Shown here one piece after another: positions 11,395 through 22,357 of a stretch of 64,000 nt of DNA. The stretch is from positions 19,508,088-19,572,087 of the forward strand of contig NC_049993.1 of the NCBI RefSeq assembly GCF_000003815.2. Reading direction: 5' to 3'. Each line of letters starts with the position of its first letter. Position 1 is the stretch's first letter. The DNA is from Branchiostoma floridae (taxonomy: Eukaryota; Chordata; Leptocardii; Amphioxiformes; Branchiostomatidae). Under the pieces are notes generated by a model. It was not told the origin of the DNA, did no database searches, and saw nothing but the letters and a program-made list of their open reading frames with translations. Made by a program: the position numbers and the translations under genes.

Positions 11395-11475
11395 TTATGT
11401 TTAGCCTGGATACCAGACCCCAGCCCGATCTCAAAAATATCTATCGTGTTGGGGTCTGGCCTGGTAACTGTAGAA
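11395..11475. repeat. Short foldback, CCAGACCCC type
   Basis: TACCAGACCCCAGCC faces GGGGTCTGGCCTGGTA across about 30 bases. Probably a small MITE or one end of it. Confidence 0.45.
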
Positions 11476-11479
11476 AAGC

Positions 11480-11935
11480 TCTCAGATGGCCCTTGATCAG
11501 AGGGAGAAGAACTTATGGATTTTTTTTATTGAAAAGTACAAATAAAAGTACGAGGACGAAGTGACGGCGGACTCAGGTTGTAATCAAGTTATTTTAACGC
11601 CGCCATTTGTACATAAATTAAAATGAAATATATTACACAGGATTGTAATAAGTACATTATCTGATAAAGAATATACATACGTGAAAATACAACAGTGAGC
11701 ATGAGTCTTCCCCACCCCCCACCCCTACCGGTAGAAAAATAAAAATGATTGATGACCACTCGCACTCCCTGTGGCTCTGGACTCTTAAGTTTGGAGTGGC
11801 TTTAGGCTCTTGTTTTTCAAGATCTTGTTCAACGTGTTACGTGAGTTTGAAAATAACAACTTTGCACTGTTACGCAACGCGTTCGCCCCGCCGATGGATG
11901 TCTGCTATTTCTCGACACATACAAGGAAACACATA
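11480..11935. other. Non-coding stretch
   Basis: AT-rich unique sequence, nothing recognised. Confidence 0.4.
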
Positions 11936-12513
11936 CGAGGGGCGTGCAATAAGTAATGGTCCTGACCCACTTCCAGTTGTCTGATCTAAATGGAATTTTG
12001 TATGTGTAATAATTCATATCTCTATGGGTTATGTTGCAAAAGACAGCTCTGAACTAATTGTGGTTTCTGATTTACTGGTGTTTGAACTTAGTCAGGTGCG
12101 AAATGGACCAGGTGTGAAATGGAACCAGTTGAGTGTCGCGCAGTGATCCGGTTTTTGTATTTGAAAGGACGCACACCAAAGAAGACTTTTGATGAAATAA
12201 ATGAAACTTATGGTGATGATGCCCCATCATATGACCTTGTAAAACGCTGGCATCCTGAATTCAAACGTGGCTGGAAGTCTGTGGAAACAGCTCCCAGACC
12301 TGGTCGTCCCTCTTGTGCCATTGATGAGGCATCAGTTGGAGGACCAACCTGGGGTGTCCTACAAAATCGGTGTCCAGAGCTGCATCAAACGATGGGAGAA
12401 ATGCATAACTCTGGGTGATTCCTATGAAGAGAAAGACTAATAACTGTGCCAAGTTTCATTAATCTCCTGCTATGGGAAATGGGTCAGGACCATTACTAAT
12501 TGCACGCCCCTCG
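11936..12513 (+). mobile_element. Mariner-derived deletion element, 578 bp
   Basis: Near-perfect terminal inverted repeats of about 38 bp begin CGAGGGGCGTGCAATAAGTA, flanked by TA on both sides, the Tc1/mariner target. It holds the N-terminal and extreme C-terminal parts of a mariner transposase with the catalytic middle deleted, so it is non-autonomous. A relative at 12569-15136 has a slightly different TIR (CGAGGGGCATTCAATAAGTA). Confidence 0.88.
12119..12480 (+). pseudogene. Mariner transposase remnant (head plus tail)
   Basis: From ATG at 12119 about 75 codons encode the paired helix-turn-helix DNA-binding domain of mariner transposases, with YLKGRTPKKTFDEI, TYGDDAPSY, VKRWHPEFKRG and PRPGRPS. 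The DD(D/E) catalytic region is missing. Shifting frame near 12378 gives CIKRWEKCITLGDSYEEKD and a stop, which is the usual mariner C-terminus. So an internal deletion joined head to tail out of frame. Not functional as a nuclease. Confidence 0.85.
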
Positions 12514-12809
12514 TACGTTCCACTCATCACATGCACATCAAGGGAACGGTCACACTAGCGCGTAGTACGAGGGGCATTCAATAAGTAATCCACCTGACCC
12601 ACTTCCAGTTGTCTGATCTAAATAAAATTTTGCATGTGTAATAAGTCATATCTCTATGGGTTATGTTGCAAAAAACAGCTCTGAACTAATTGCGGTTACT
12701 GATTTACTGGTGTTTGAATTGAGTCAGGTGTGAAATGGACCAGGTGTGAAATGGAGCAAGTTGAGTGTCGCGCAGTGATCCGGTTTTTACCTGCATGTAT
12801 GCAGGTATG

Positions 12810-13440
12810 GTTTTGATGCTGGTGGAAACTTTTCGGTAGCCGGGGATGTAGGGCGCTGTATCTCGTGAACAGATGGTGCGAGCACGACGATTTTTGGTAC
12901 GTGGGTTGGGGGTGGTAGCCTGACACTCAGGTGTGATTTTGGGCCTCCTGGCGCTTGACCTTGACATTGAAGGTGGCATTTTTGGTGTTTTGGGGGCACT
13001 TTTGGCGCTGTGTGTCCGGAACGATACGCGCGATTGCGACGATTTTTGGTGCATGGGTGGGGGGTTGTTGCCTGTTGCCTAGGATTGACTTTGGGCCTTG
13101 TCGCATTTGAACTTGACCCGGCAGGTCGAATTTTGTGTCCGGGAGGGGTGTTTCCGGAGTTATATCTTCTGAACGGCTGGTGCTGGCGCAATGATATTTG
13201 GCACATGTGTCGGCGGTGGCTGAATAATGCTCAATTTTGATTTTGGCGCCCTTGGTGCTTGAACTTGACATTTTAGGTTACCTTTTGTGCGGGCACGGGG
13301 CGTGCGCTGTATCTCCGGAACGCAAGGTGCCATTGTGTTGCCATTTGGTACGTGAGTTGTTTGTGGTGTCCTGGTGGTCAGGTTTGATTTTGGGCCTCCT
13401 AGTGCTTGAACTTGATACTGTATAGGTTGACCCTGTTTTA
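12810..13440 (+). repeat. Four diverged ~150-bp tandem units
   Basis: Each unit contains GCGCTGTATCTC(C)GGAAC or a variant, then a form of ATTTTTGGTACGTG, and then one of TGATTTTGGGCCTCC + GCTTGAACTTGACAT. Core positions are about 12932, 13085, 13235 and 13385. Long minus-strand frames over it are not conserved between units. Confidence 0.65.
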
Positions 13441-13707
13441 GTGTGGTTGGGGCATCCTCCCAATATCTGCTTGGTTTTAAAAACAGATTATGGTTGGGTG
13501 TAGAACCATCATCTGGCCTGGGCCACCTTCAATGTATCAGGTTACTTAGTGGCACTGACAGTTTGCCAGATGACGGGAGTGTGCCAGATTATATATCTGT
13601 TGGTCAGGTATAATTGGAGTTTGCTTATTACTCTTTGTGGTGTTTCTAGAGCTGTATAGTACTGAGTTTTAAGTTCCGGTACAAGTTCCTTTACCCTGTT
13701 GGCAATC

Positions 13708-13791
13708 ATGGTTGAACTTGAACTTAAACAGAAGAAGATGCAATTTTCTAATGTGGAGGAGAACTGTATAGAGTGTGGGCATAAGAGAAAG
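13708..13791 (+). CDS. Possible short first coding exon in the insert
   Basis: ATG in the context GGCAATCATGG opens 28 codons rich in Lys, Glu and Gln. They end with a CxxCxH group (CIECGHKRK) and then AAG|GTATGT, a good donor site. It looks like the first exon of a cargo or captured gene, with the rest absent or downstream and unrecognised. It could equally be chance, given its length. Confidence 0.25.
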
Positions 13792-14759
13792 GTATGTGTA
13801 TGATTTGTCCTGTGTTTCTTTTTGTTTCTTTGGTAATGCCATTTCCATACTGTATACAGGTAATTTGTTGTTTTGGGCTAGTCATATTCGCTTGGTTTTT
13901 GGGCCTGCTTAATCTATGGTACAGGCAGGGTTAAGTGGTGGAGGCTTAGCTTTGTTCTGTTTTGAATTCAGTATCGTTTGTTGCATTTTGTCGCGGCAAA
14001 TATATGATGAAATTCCCCTTCTAAGCAACTGCTCATTGGTTTGCGGGGATGTTTGCTGGGTGTTTGCTCTGACTACAACAGCTTCTGAACTTTTCAAAGC
14101 TTCCATTGCCAGCAGCTTGCCATCTATAAATGGGATTGACAAGGACATTTTTCATAGTAAATTGTGCTGTTAAATTTGGCTTAGATACTACAGGAGATTT
14201 AGGTTTGGGTTGGATGGATTGAATGAAAATATCATACCACCCTGGGGACTAACTGTTGCTGCTGCATGGGGGCTACCACTATTCATATTGTCTAATGTCT
14301 ATGGAACTACAGATAAAAGTATCATTGGTCAAATTATGCGAGTAACATTCCGATGTCAAGTGAATAACACCCCAGAAATAAATCTTTAATGAATATCATT
14401 GGAAGAACACAAACCAAGGAGACTTAGCAGCTGCATTAGGTCAGTACATTGAAATAGGAAGATATTAGTATATCATGTGACAGAGTAACTACATGTGCAT
14501 GGGCCATCTGAGACAAAAAAAGGTAGCGTCTCAACAACTTCAAAGTACTGTGGTTGGTTACATACTTAAGAAATCCAAAATAAGTAATGTTCATCCATGT
14601 CCAAACTTACAAATTCAGAAAATGGAATTTCAGAGTCAGACTTTTGCATGGTGCACAACCAACACGGTAAAAAGCTCATTTTTCCAACCACGTACCACAG
14701 ACAAAAAGGCAAAAATACACAATAGGTCTACAGAAACCCAATACATTTCATGCAGGCCT

Positions 14760-15056
14760 GAGGTCTACGAACTCTTGTTGTATTTGAAAGGACGCACACC
14801 AAAAGGGACTTTTGATGAAATGAAAGAAACTTATGGTGATGATGCCCCATCATATGGCCTTGTAAAACGCTGGCATCCTGAATTCAAACAAGGCCGGAAG
14901 TCTGTGGAAACAGCTCCCAGACATGTTCGTCCCTCTTCTGCCATTAATGAGGCATCTGTCGGAGGACCAACCTGGGATGTCCTACAAGAACGGTGTCCAG
15001 AGCTACATCAAATGATGGGAGAAATGCAAAACTCTGGGTGGTTCCTATGAAGAGAA
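14760..15056 (+). pseudogene. Mariner transposase remnant, second element
   Basis: The DNA-binding part (YLKGRTPKGTFDEM, TYGDDAPSY, VKRWHPEFKQG) and the tail persist. The start has been separated by the insert, the catalytic core is gone, and the tail frame has a TGA where the relative has CGA. Dead copy. Confidence 0.82.
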
Positions 15057-15335
15057 AGACTAATAACTGTGCCAAGTTTCATTAATCTCCTGCTATGGGA
15101 AGTGGGTCAGGTGGATTACTTATTGAATGCCCCTCGTAACTAACAAGTCAGTATCCCTTGTCTATTGACTTTTGTTGGTTAAGGTATAGTTTGCGGGGAA
15201 TAAGTTGTATTTTTTAAAATCTGACTTTGACTGTAAAGCCTGCCTGGTTATCGAATCGGTCGCAAACTTTACCTATATATGTAAATACTTGTACATTTTG
15301 TATATGCACAATCGTGTGACTGGTCCATGTGTTAA

Positions 15336-15645
15336 GGTTGGGTCACACGTGCGTATATATGCAAGTCTGTATGAGGCGCACATTGAATTATTAGACTCCA
15401 CCAGGCTCCACAGATCGCTGGAAAAATGACAGAAATTGGACAAACGTAAACAGGTAACATGTCAGACGAGTTAGCTGGGTCGCGAACCATACTTCTCGGT
15501 CAGCTAACTCATCTGGCATGTTATGTATCTATATATTTGTCCAATTTGTACTATTTTCCCCGCGACCTGTGGAGCCTGGTAGAGACTAAGAGCTTCATAC
15601 GCACCTAAAACGGACTTGAATATTATACGCATGTGTGACCCCACC
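15336..15645. mobile_element. Inverted-repeat element with TTAA flanks
   Basis: GGTTGGGTCACACGTGCGTA on the left faces TACGCATGTGTGACCCCACC on the right, with TTAA on both sides, a piggyBac-type target. Inside is a second foldback (15390-15592) with CACCAGGCTCCACAG facing CTGTGGAGCCTGGTAG and TCAGACGAGTTAGCTG facing CAGCTAACTCATCTGG. Confidence 0.65.
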
Positions 15646-15649
15646 TTAA

Positions 15650-16140
15650 ATAATGAGGAAACGCGTACGTTCGCCTTCGCACGTGCGCGCACAATACTAG
15701 TACCTCCCTAAGCTGCACGAGTCACGAGCACGTTCATCAATGGTCTTTTGTTGTCTGTAAAGTATGCTATAAAAGACACCAAATACACAAGTCGTTAAGA
15801 CAATAGTCTTTATTAATTGTGTGCTTTTTTACTTAAACATTTCTATTTTTTGTTTCCACAAGCAGCCCAGCCTGGCCACAGTTTAGAAATGACACGTTAG
15901 CCTTACCAGGGCAGTCAAGTACACACAGTCACGTTTTAGGTGCCAGCTATTGACGTTTATAGAGTTAAACTTAGCCATAACAATGACCTTAATAAAATAG
16001 CAACGTCGACTTGAAGGCTGACTCAACAAGCTATTAATGGAACTATAGTTAGAACTCTGCAGACTGCTGACGTTAGCAAAGGTGGGCTCGTGCCGGACTT
16101 TGTGTTGGAGGACTTAGGTCTTAGGACTCTTGGAGAGGGT
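15650..16140. other. Non-coding stretch
   Basis: Unique sequence, no gene or clear repeat recognised. Confidence 0.4.
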
Positions 16141-16141
16141 A

Positions 16142-16341
16142 AATGCATTTAAGTTCGCGGGGATTTGATTTCGTGGTAGTGGGAAAGAGGACTTTTCGCG
16201 GTGGTTTTAAGTTCGCGGTAGTACCATGCATGTCTCTTACTGCCATGAAAAAAAATTCGCAGTGGTATTAAATTCGCGGTGAAGTGGCCACCGTGAAAAC
16301 AGCGAATATAAAACCACCGCGAACATTTCTGCATTTACAGT
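16142..16341. mobile_element. TTCGCGG-type MITE, copy 3
   Basis: AAATGCATTTAAGTTCGCGG on the left, CGCGAACATTTCTGCATTTA at the right, with paired internal arms. Confidence 0.7.
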
Positions 16342-16354
16342 TCTTCTCAATCGT

Positions 16355-16735
16355 GGAGTCGTGTGGCATAACTGCAGGGGGTTTGGCCCAGAGCCCAGAG
16401 GTCCTGGGTTCGAATCCTGTCGTGCTCCCGCCCTTCGGAAAGGCACTATACACGACACGTCGATGAAGGTTAGACATCCAGATAATAAGATAGGAAAAAT
16501 AAAAGCAGTTACTCAAGCAACTGGATATGATTTTGGAAACGGTCAGACGTTTCAAACAACATCCGTTGTTTTTCATCAGTGACAGTGACATCGAATTTTG
16601 GTGCACTTGGCACGACCTTCCTCACACCACTCCACCCAGGTGTAAAAATGGGTACCTGACTTCGGTTGGGGTGGTAAAAGGAGGTGTAAGGATTGGGATG
16701 GGCTCCACCTCCTAACACAGTGCTCTAGACGCAGC
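16355..16735 (+). mobile_element. tRNA-like SINE with body fragment
   Basis: A-box-like GTGTGGCATAACTGCAGG and B box GGGTTCGAATCC at 16406, then CGGAAAGGCACTATACACGA. After a dispersed repeat insertion (16468-16600, ACTCAAGCAACTGGATATGA family) a body with CACCCAGGTGTAAAAATGGG follows. The same body is seen reversed at 35340-35515. Confidence 0.5.
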
Positions 16736-17041
16736 AGATAACAACCAACTGTTACTACGGCATCAAAATGAAATGGGACCACCTTTAGCTCTTTTATCAT
16801 AGTCAAAGATCCTATACAAAGACATATGAAGAGCAGAAAAGACCTGCTCTATAACTTATAATTAGAATTAGAAAGTTTAGCTCACAGCCCTTGCTGTTTG
16901 CATTGCATAACGGGATACGTCCTACGTTTCGACTCGCACGTAGACACATGTAGTCTTTTGTACCATAAATCGTGAGATCTCGTTCTGCAAACAACTTACA
17001 TAAGTAAGTAACTAAGTGTCAAAAACGAACTAGAAACAGTC

Positions 17042-17320
17042 ATGCCTTCAAGTACCAGAGTTACCAACCTAGAATTGATGTGTTCAATAATTCGTATTTT
17101 CCCAGAACTATCTTACGAGTGGAATTTGTTATCACCAAGTACAATAGGGGCATCTTCTCTGGATAGTTTTAAAGAACGCTTGCATATAGATGTGCAAAAG
17201 TTAGATGTGACGGGTCGTTGGGTGTAATATAGCCAGCTGCTGCCGCGCCGCGTGCCTGCGAAGCTGGTGTGTTACGCCGAACGGCGGTTATACCAGCTAT
17301 ATTGATGAACATTAAGATTC
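17042..17320 (+). pseudogene. LINE 3' end with RT C-terminal stub
   Basis: About 60 codons resemble the C-terminal tail of CR1/L2-type non-LTR reverse transcriptases (WNLLSPSTIGASSLDSFKER then stop). The rest of the ORF is missing, a typical 5'-truncated insertion. A GCCTGCAGGCCG motif near 17398 resembles the 3' end at 42793-43123. Confidence 0.6.
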
Positions 17321-17558
17321 GCCTGGCATTGAAAATAAGATTTCTTTGTTTATTTGTTTGTTTTAACTTTGTTTATTGATAAGAAACTCAGATCGGCCTG
17401 CAGGCCGTTTTGTATTGAGTTCACGAGAGAAGAGCCTAGAGGTCAGGGTCAGAAAATTACAATGTAACGAAGATACAGATTATACGAGTTAAGTCCAAAA
17501 AAAAAAAGATTTGAAAGGAGAAAAAAAAAACGCAAAACGTTGAAAACCGTTCTTTATA

Positions 17559-17723
17559 CAGTAGAAGCCAGTTATTTACACAGCGGATAATCGCACACTT
17601 CTGTTAATTGCACGAAATCCCCAAATCCCGTGGTGGTGCGGTCCAGCTTAATAACTTCGCTTTGGTGCACCATTCGGATAATTGCACTGGCAAATGGGGT
17701 GTGCAATCAAGCGGCTTCTACTC
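17559..17723. mobile_element. Pogo/Tigger-like MITE, copy b
   Basis: TA, then CAGTAGAAGCCAGTTATTTA... to GCGGCTTCTACTC, then TA. 165 bp. Confidence 0.8.
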
Positions 17724-17770
17724 TATAAAAATCGTCTTTTTCAAATTGTAACAATTGTTCAAAATATTTA

Positions 17771-17945
17771 CAGTAGAAGCCGCTTAATTGCACGGCCTAT
17801 TTGCCAGTGAATTTCGTGCAATTATCCGACTGGTGCAATAATGCGAAGTTATCTAGCTGGACCGCGCTGTTTTGGTTTTTTCGGGATTCCGTACAGTTAA
17901 CAGAAGTGTGCGTTAATCCGGTGTGCAATTAAGTGGCTTCTACTG
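17771..17945. mobile_element. Pogo/Tigger-like MITE, copy c
   Basis: TA, then CAGTAGAAGCCGCTTAATTG... to GTGGCTTCTACTG, then TA. 175 bp, 47 bp from copy b. Confidence 0.82.
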
Positions 17946-17984
17946 TATATATAAACTTTGAGTCCAGCGCCCATCGAATTGACA

Positions 17985-18060
17985 TCCGTAAAAGTCATGT
18001 TTCTAAAACGGATATAGGTTACCGTGCGGATAAAGGTGAACTAGCCTTAACCGATATGAG
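17985..18060. repeat. Half-copy of the CACCTTTATCC foldback
   Basis: The string GGATATAGGTTACCG followed by GGATAAAGGTGAACTAGCC matches the right arm of elements at 62580-62800 and 62973-63178. Confidence 0.5.
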
Positions 18061-18269
18061 CTATTGAAGGCAACTGATAAAGGCATTGAAAGGAAGTGAG
18101 TCGAATGACACCAGCTGATTGGCACAAGCCACATGCAGGTATAGCCGCTTACGGGGCAGTTTTAGACCACAAACTTTGTCTTCTCGACACATTTTGGAAC
18201 TACACTGGAAATTTGAGACCTCCAAGAGCTAAAAAAAAAAGTTAGACCCTTTCCTCGCCTGATGGCGCA

Positions 18270-18510
18270 TAGGGAGGTGCCCATCTCTGTTTCCTTAGCC
18301 ATGGGCCACACAACGCAATCACTACAGCAGGGGGCTAGTCCACTGGTAGTGGTGTGTGTTCAACTGCCACACTCTTTCCCGAATGCTGAGTGCTAAGCAG
18401 AGAAAGCAGCATTGCCATTTTTAAAATGTTTGGTATGACTCGGCTGGAGATCGAACACGACCTACCGAATGCAAGGCAACACTCTACCCACTAGGGCATT
18501 GCTCCAAGAG
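18270..18510 (-). mobile_element. tRNA-like SINE, minus strand
   Basis: On the minus strand the head reads GGAGCAATGCCCTAGTGGGT followed by AGAGTGTTGCC and a B-box-like TGTTCGATCTCC. Body segments (CCACACTCTTTCCC, GCCCATCTCTGTTTC) recur at 32525-32640 and 55165-55185. Confidence 0.5.
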
Positions 18511-18688
18511 ATTCATATAAAATGCCATCATAACTACATGTTCGTTCTGTGTAGAACATACATGTAGATGATAGGGTATCAAGTGAAGTGTGTGTTTTAT
18601 ATATACATGACACGTGCGAACTTAAGTATGAACGTGGCCTAGTGCCGGGCAAAGGTTTGGCGTTTCGCCCACTGATATAGTGATACTC

Positions 18689-19008
18689 TTTTCCACTAGG
18701 ACGGCGCTCTCGCCGCGCTCTCGCCGCGACCTAGAATAGACACTTGTTACTTTTTACTGTCTGTATCATTGCAATTAGCCTACGGGCATGGATTTGCAAA
18801 TGAATAAATGAAAAAATAGTAATTTGACATATCTCTCAACGAATTGTATAGAAAAGAAACGAATCTTTTTACACTGTGTGCGTTTTGTTGTCTTCTCAGT
18901 CACACCTTTACGTTTTGTATGATGTACCCAGTGTGAAAGCGAAGGTTACACATATTCTTTTTTGGTCGCAGTGAGAGCGCAGCGCGATCACCGTCTAGTG
19001 GAAAGGGG
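18689..19008. mobile_element. CTAGTGGAAAG inverted-repeat element
   Basis: Left TTTTCCACTAGGACGGCGCT faces right ATCACCGTCTAGTGGAAAGG, and both arms continue with GCGCTCTCnCnGCGACC. About 320 bp, no gene, class not assigned. Confidence 0.6.
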
Positions 19009-19955
19009 GCATGAGGATAAAAAAACTACTTTCTTAGTGTAACATACATACACTTATATCATATCTGTCATGAAAACGCCGCGCTTTTTTCTATTTGTTC
19101 TTTTTCAAATTTGCATTCTGATATGATTAAGACCATAAACTCATTAAAAAGGTTCAATAAAGACCATTCAGAATGGACAAAATGTTCTAAATGTGTAAAA
19201 ATATAATTTCGGCATGATATGGAATATTCAAAACTCACTTTGACGTAACCGTTCGCACCCCGTGGTGTAAAGTTAGCTCAGATCACTCAAAGGTTGCTCG
19301 GCTCAGCTGTGAGGTTCGCCCGAAGACTTTTCCCCGAGAGTTCGGCACGTTCTAGCCGGGCTCGCACGTACTCAGGCCCGCCGGCCCACCCAGACCTTCC
19401 CATCAATCATGTACAATACAAACAGGAAAGTCACTGCCAAGGCGGACGGGCCGAACTAACACTGTAATATGGTGCGCACCCCTTAGGAACTAAAAATCTG
19501 CAAATAAAGGGGAAATTGTTGGCTAAAAACTGTTAAAAGTGCCCGGATTTGGAAGAGAGGAGACACAAATTTCAAATGTAGATAGTATTTAACAAACACA
19601 TATATGGCAAAGGTGGGCAGGCCGCTCTAACTCGATAATGTGAGTCACCCTCCTTAGATACTTAAAATGTTTGTCCGTGATATTTTTGAGTCTATATTTT
19701 TGTCCTTTGAGTCTAAAGCTTGGCCATAGTCATTAATGTAAGGGTCATGCTCAGCTGCAGTGTTTAACAGTTAGAATATGTTATGGTTTAGAATCAACGT
19801 TAAGACTAGAGTCCATTCTGTTTATGACTTGTTGCAAGGCATTAATAATGCGGAAATAAAGAAAACGGCACAAAATAGAAAGACCGACAAAAATGCCTAG
19901 CAACACGTCAAAAACAGAATGAACCCAGACATCTGCTTGGAAAGCAAGGATGTTG
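19009..19955. other. Non-coding stretch
   Basis: Unique AT-rich DNA and a GC-rich patch at 19310-19400. No exon recognised. Confidence 0.4.
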
Positions 19956-20060
19956 TAATCTCCAAACAGATCTTACGGTGGGACACGGTCATAGGTGGGC
20001 GGAAGGAGTTTAGCCGGCCTAGGAGAGAGCATTTCCCAACGAAAGATCTACTTGGAGAGT
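19956..20060. mobile_element. Palindromic CTCCAAGCAGATC-type MITE, diverged
   Basis: TAATCTCCAAACAGATCTTA at the left and AGATCTACTTGGAGA at the right. Better copies are at 30012-30184, 30313-30475 and 31913-32058. Confidence 0.55.
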
Positions 20061-20496
20061 ATGAATGTTGTACCTGAACAGATGCAAATAGTATGAATGC
20101 TGTACCTGAACAGATGCACAAACGGTGCAGGAAGCGTGCAGACTTCTGCTCCAGTTCTCAGAACAAAGGAAAGAAACGTTTAATAATTAAGAGTCTGTTG
20201 CAGGGGCTGAGTCACCACCGTGTCACACAGAGATCTCTCCGTTCGTGGCACCACCGCGTGTACCTTGTCACGTACGGATCTCATAGCCTCTACGTGTCGG
20301 GCTCTTGTATGAGAGAGAGAACTGGTTTATTTATTAAACACACACAAAGTCATGTACAAGATCGTAGTCCTAAGACTAAATTGCCTCGTACTAAGTACAC
20401 AAGAGATTCTAATGGAAGGCCCTGCCTAAGTACGTTAATCAAATTATAATAGTCAAAATATTCCCACTCAGCTGTACAATTTAAAAGTGTGGATTT

Positions 20497-20527
<31 letters not shown>

Positions 20528-20711
20528 CATGTACATCAGTAATAAAATCTCATTTCAATCTAAAACAGAACTATTGAGGAAGATTAAAAAGTGACATCTA
20601 AAGTCTAACATGAATTTAAAAGGTCGACGCAGTATGGTAGCGTAGTGTTCCTAAAACGAGCCGTTCTACACTTAAACGTAGTGAAGTTGTCAGCATATCT
20701 TAGGTTCCTAC
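20061..20711. other. Non-coding stretch with simple repeat
   Basis: (CA)n/(TA)n at about 20497-20528. A TTATTTATTAAACACACACA segment with CTAAATTGCCTCGTA near 20375 is similar to 48110-48140 (CTAAATTACCTCGTA) and is probably a dispersed repeat tail. Confidence 0.4.
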
Positions 20712-22357
20712 TAGGGCTGGGTACCGGTACAGAAAATTCAGGTCCAGGTCCGGTTCAGGTCCAAAGGATCAGGTCCAGGTCCGGACCTGAACCTGGACCT
20801 GATTCAGTATGACTCATACCAATTGTCCATTTCACTACAAAGAAATCTGTTTGGTGGAGTATTAGACTTACACTGGCGTTTTAAAATCCTACAACGCTAG
20901 ATCTAACTGCACCTGTATGATTGACTGTAAACCTTGGTAGAAATTACTATAAACTCTACTCTACTTCACTCTTGTCATTTTCTTCCAACTGCAAGCGCCA
21001 AAACGTGTGAATGCCTGATAAAATAATATGTTAATTTTCTAATCGGTCCAACATCCGGTCCACCTAATTTTTTCAGGTCCGGTTTTTCTGGACCGGTCCA
21101 ATAAGAAAAACCGGTTTTGTACCGGTGTGACAGCGATTTCGCCCCCCCCAGCGATCTCGCCCCCCCGGGGGGCGAGATCACTAGCGTTTTCGCCCCCCTT
21201 TAGCGTTTTCGCCCCCCCCCCGAACATTACTAGTATTCCTCGGAGGGGTCTTAAGAGCAGCTGGTTACTACATATTAGGTGCGCTACCTGGTACTATACT
21301 GCACCTGGGAGTAACATAGTTGTGTGTTACCTGATACCTATATGGCACCTTATTACCGTAAGATGTCATACCTTGTTCGGTGCAAACACTACATTGAAAG
21401 GACATTTTTTTTTTGCAGCTGACATGGCAGAGGTGACATAGAAAACAATGCTATTGTGAACGTATAAATCAACACCGTCTATGGCACGGAATACGTCAGC
21501 TATATGTTTTCAATTTGTCACAGTATATTTTCTTTCTTGTGCAGAAAACATTTCCAAAGCACTAAGAAAAACACAATTGAATAATAGTTTCTCATTATAA
21601 ACACTATCTACGCACAAGTTCATATACCTGTTGCTAAATGCTACAAAAAACTGGTAAAGTTCCAGTCTTAAGAAACACGGGTAAAACACCAGTTCCTAAA
21701 TACTAGAAAAACAGTCATATTGGAGGTGAAGATATCCATAGGGTAGGTGCAAATAACGTACCAGTTTCTAAATACTAGAAAAACAGTCATATTGAAGGTG
21801 AAGATACCCCTTGGCCAGGTGCATACACCAAAATGTGCATTATTCTAATGAATTCCTTATTTGCATAATCAATAAAGACATGACATAGTTCTTTTGTGGT
21901 CAATTCATAATAGAGGCTTCATATTGGAGATATACTAGTATAGGTTGCTTGAGGACAGGTGAATACAATGAAATATATCTCATGTCGAGACTCAGGTACA
22001 TGCAATAAAGGGAATACAAGGGACCCAACCCTCCTTGTCTGAAACAAGTTCAACTAGATATCTTATTGCCATGTACTTACGTTAATATTAATACTATGGA
22101 TGGAGTTATGTATCAAACTCGTGTACTTATATCATTCTGAAACTGCATTGTGTGATTTATACCAATCAACTTCTAAAATATCATGTAGACCCGTTTTTTT
22201 TGGGGGGGGGGCGAAATCGCTAAAGGGGGGCGAGGTAGGGGGGCGAGATCACTAACCGGGGAGGGTGAGATCGCTAGTGATTTCGCCCCGGGGGGGCGAG
22301 ATCACGGGGGGGCGAGAACGCTGTCACACCGGTACGCTGTACCGATACCCAGCCCTA
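20712..22357. mobile_element. hAT-type MITE, copy 1, carrying a nested element
   Basis: TIR TAGGGCTGGGTACCGGTAC / GTACCGATACCCAGCCCTA, with an exact 8-bp target duplication GTTCCTAC (20704-20711 and 22358-22365) that fits the hAT nTnnnnAn pattern. Without the nested element the length would be 439 bp, identical to the copy at 37777-38215. The interior carries arrays of AGGTCC and GGACCT. Confidence 0.9.
21126..22328. mobile_element. 1203-bp nested element, CCGG target duplication
   Basis: TIR TGTGACAGCG...CGCTGTCACA, flanked by CCGG on both sides (21122-21125, 22329-22332). Uninterrupted hAT copies contain a single CCGG at this point. Subterminal DNA is a series of GCGATTTCGCCCCCC-like words, repeated in opposite orientation at the other end (22195-22320). 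The interior is AT-rich with a duplicated 85-bp part near 21690 and 21765. No transposase ORF. Confidence 0.85.

Larger units (their letters stand above)
12789..14775. other. 2-kb insert inside the mariner element
   Basis: It begins with the palindrome ACCTGCATGTATGCAGGT, then four diverged tandem units of about 150 bp (12810-13440). Then comes sequence with a possible short exon (13708-13791) and AT-rich unique DNA. The right boundary is near CGAACTCTTG. I see no clear target duplication or TIR, so its class is unknown. Confidence 0.6.
12569..15136 (+). mobile_element. Second mariner-derived element, split by a 2-kb insert
   Basis: Perfect inverted ends of about 39 bp (CGAGGGGCATTCAATAAGTA...) with TA flanks. 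Up to about 12789 and from about 14775 it aligns with the 578-bp element. Between these points lies unrelated sequence with tandem units, described separately. Confidence 0.85.

Noticed and set aside
12704-13271. Overlapping minus-strand frames of 76-139 codons
   Set aside because: They follow the diverged 150-bp units. The reading frame is not kept from unit to unit.
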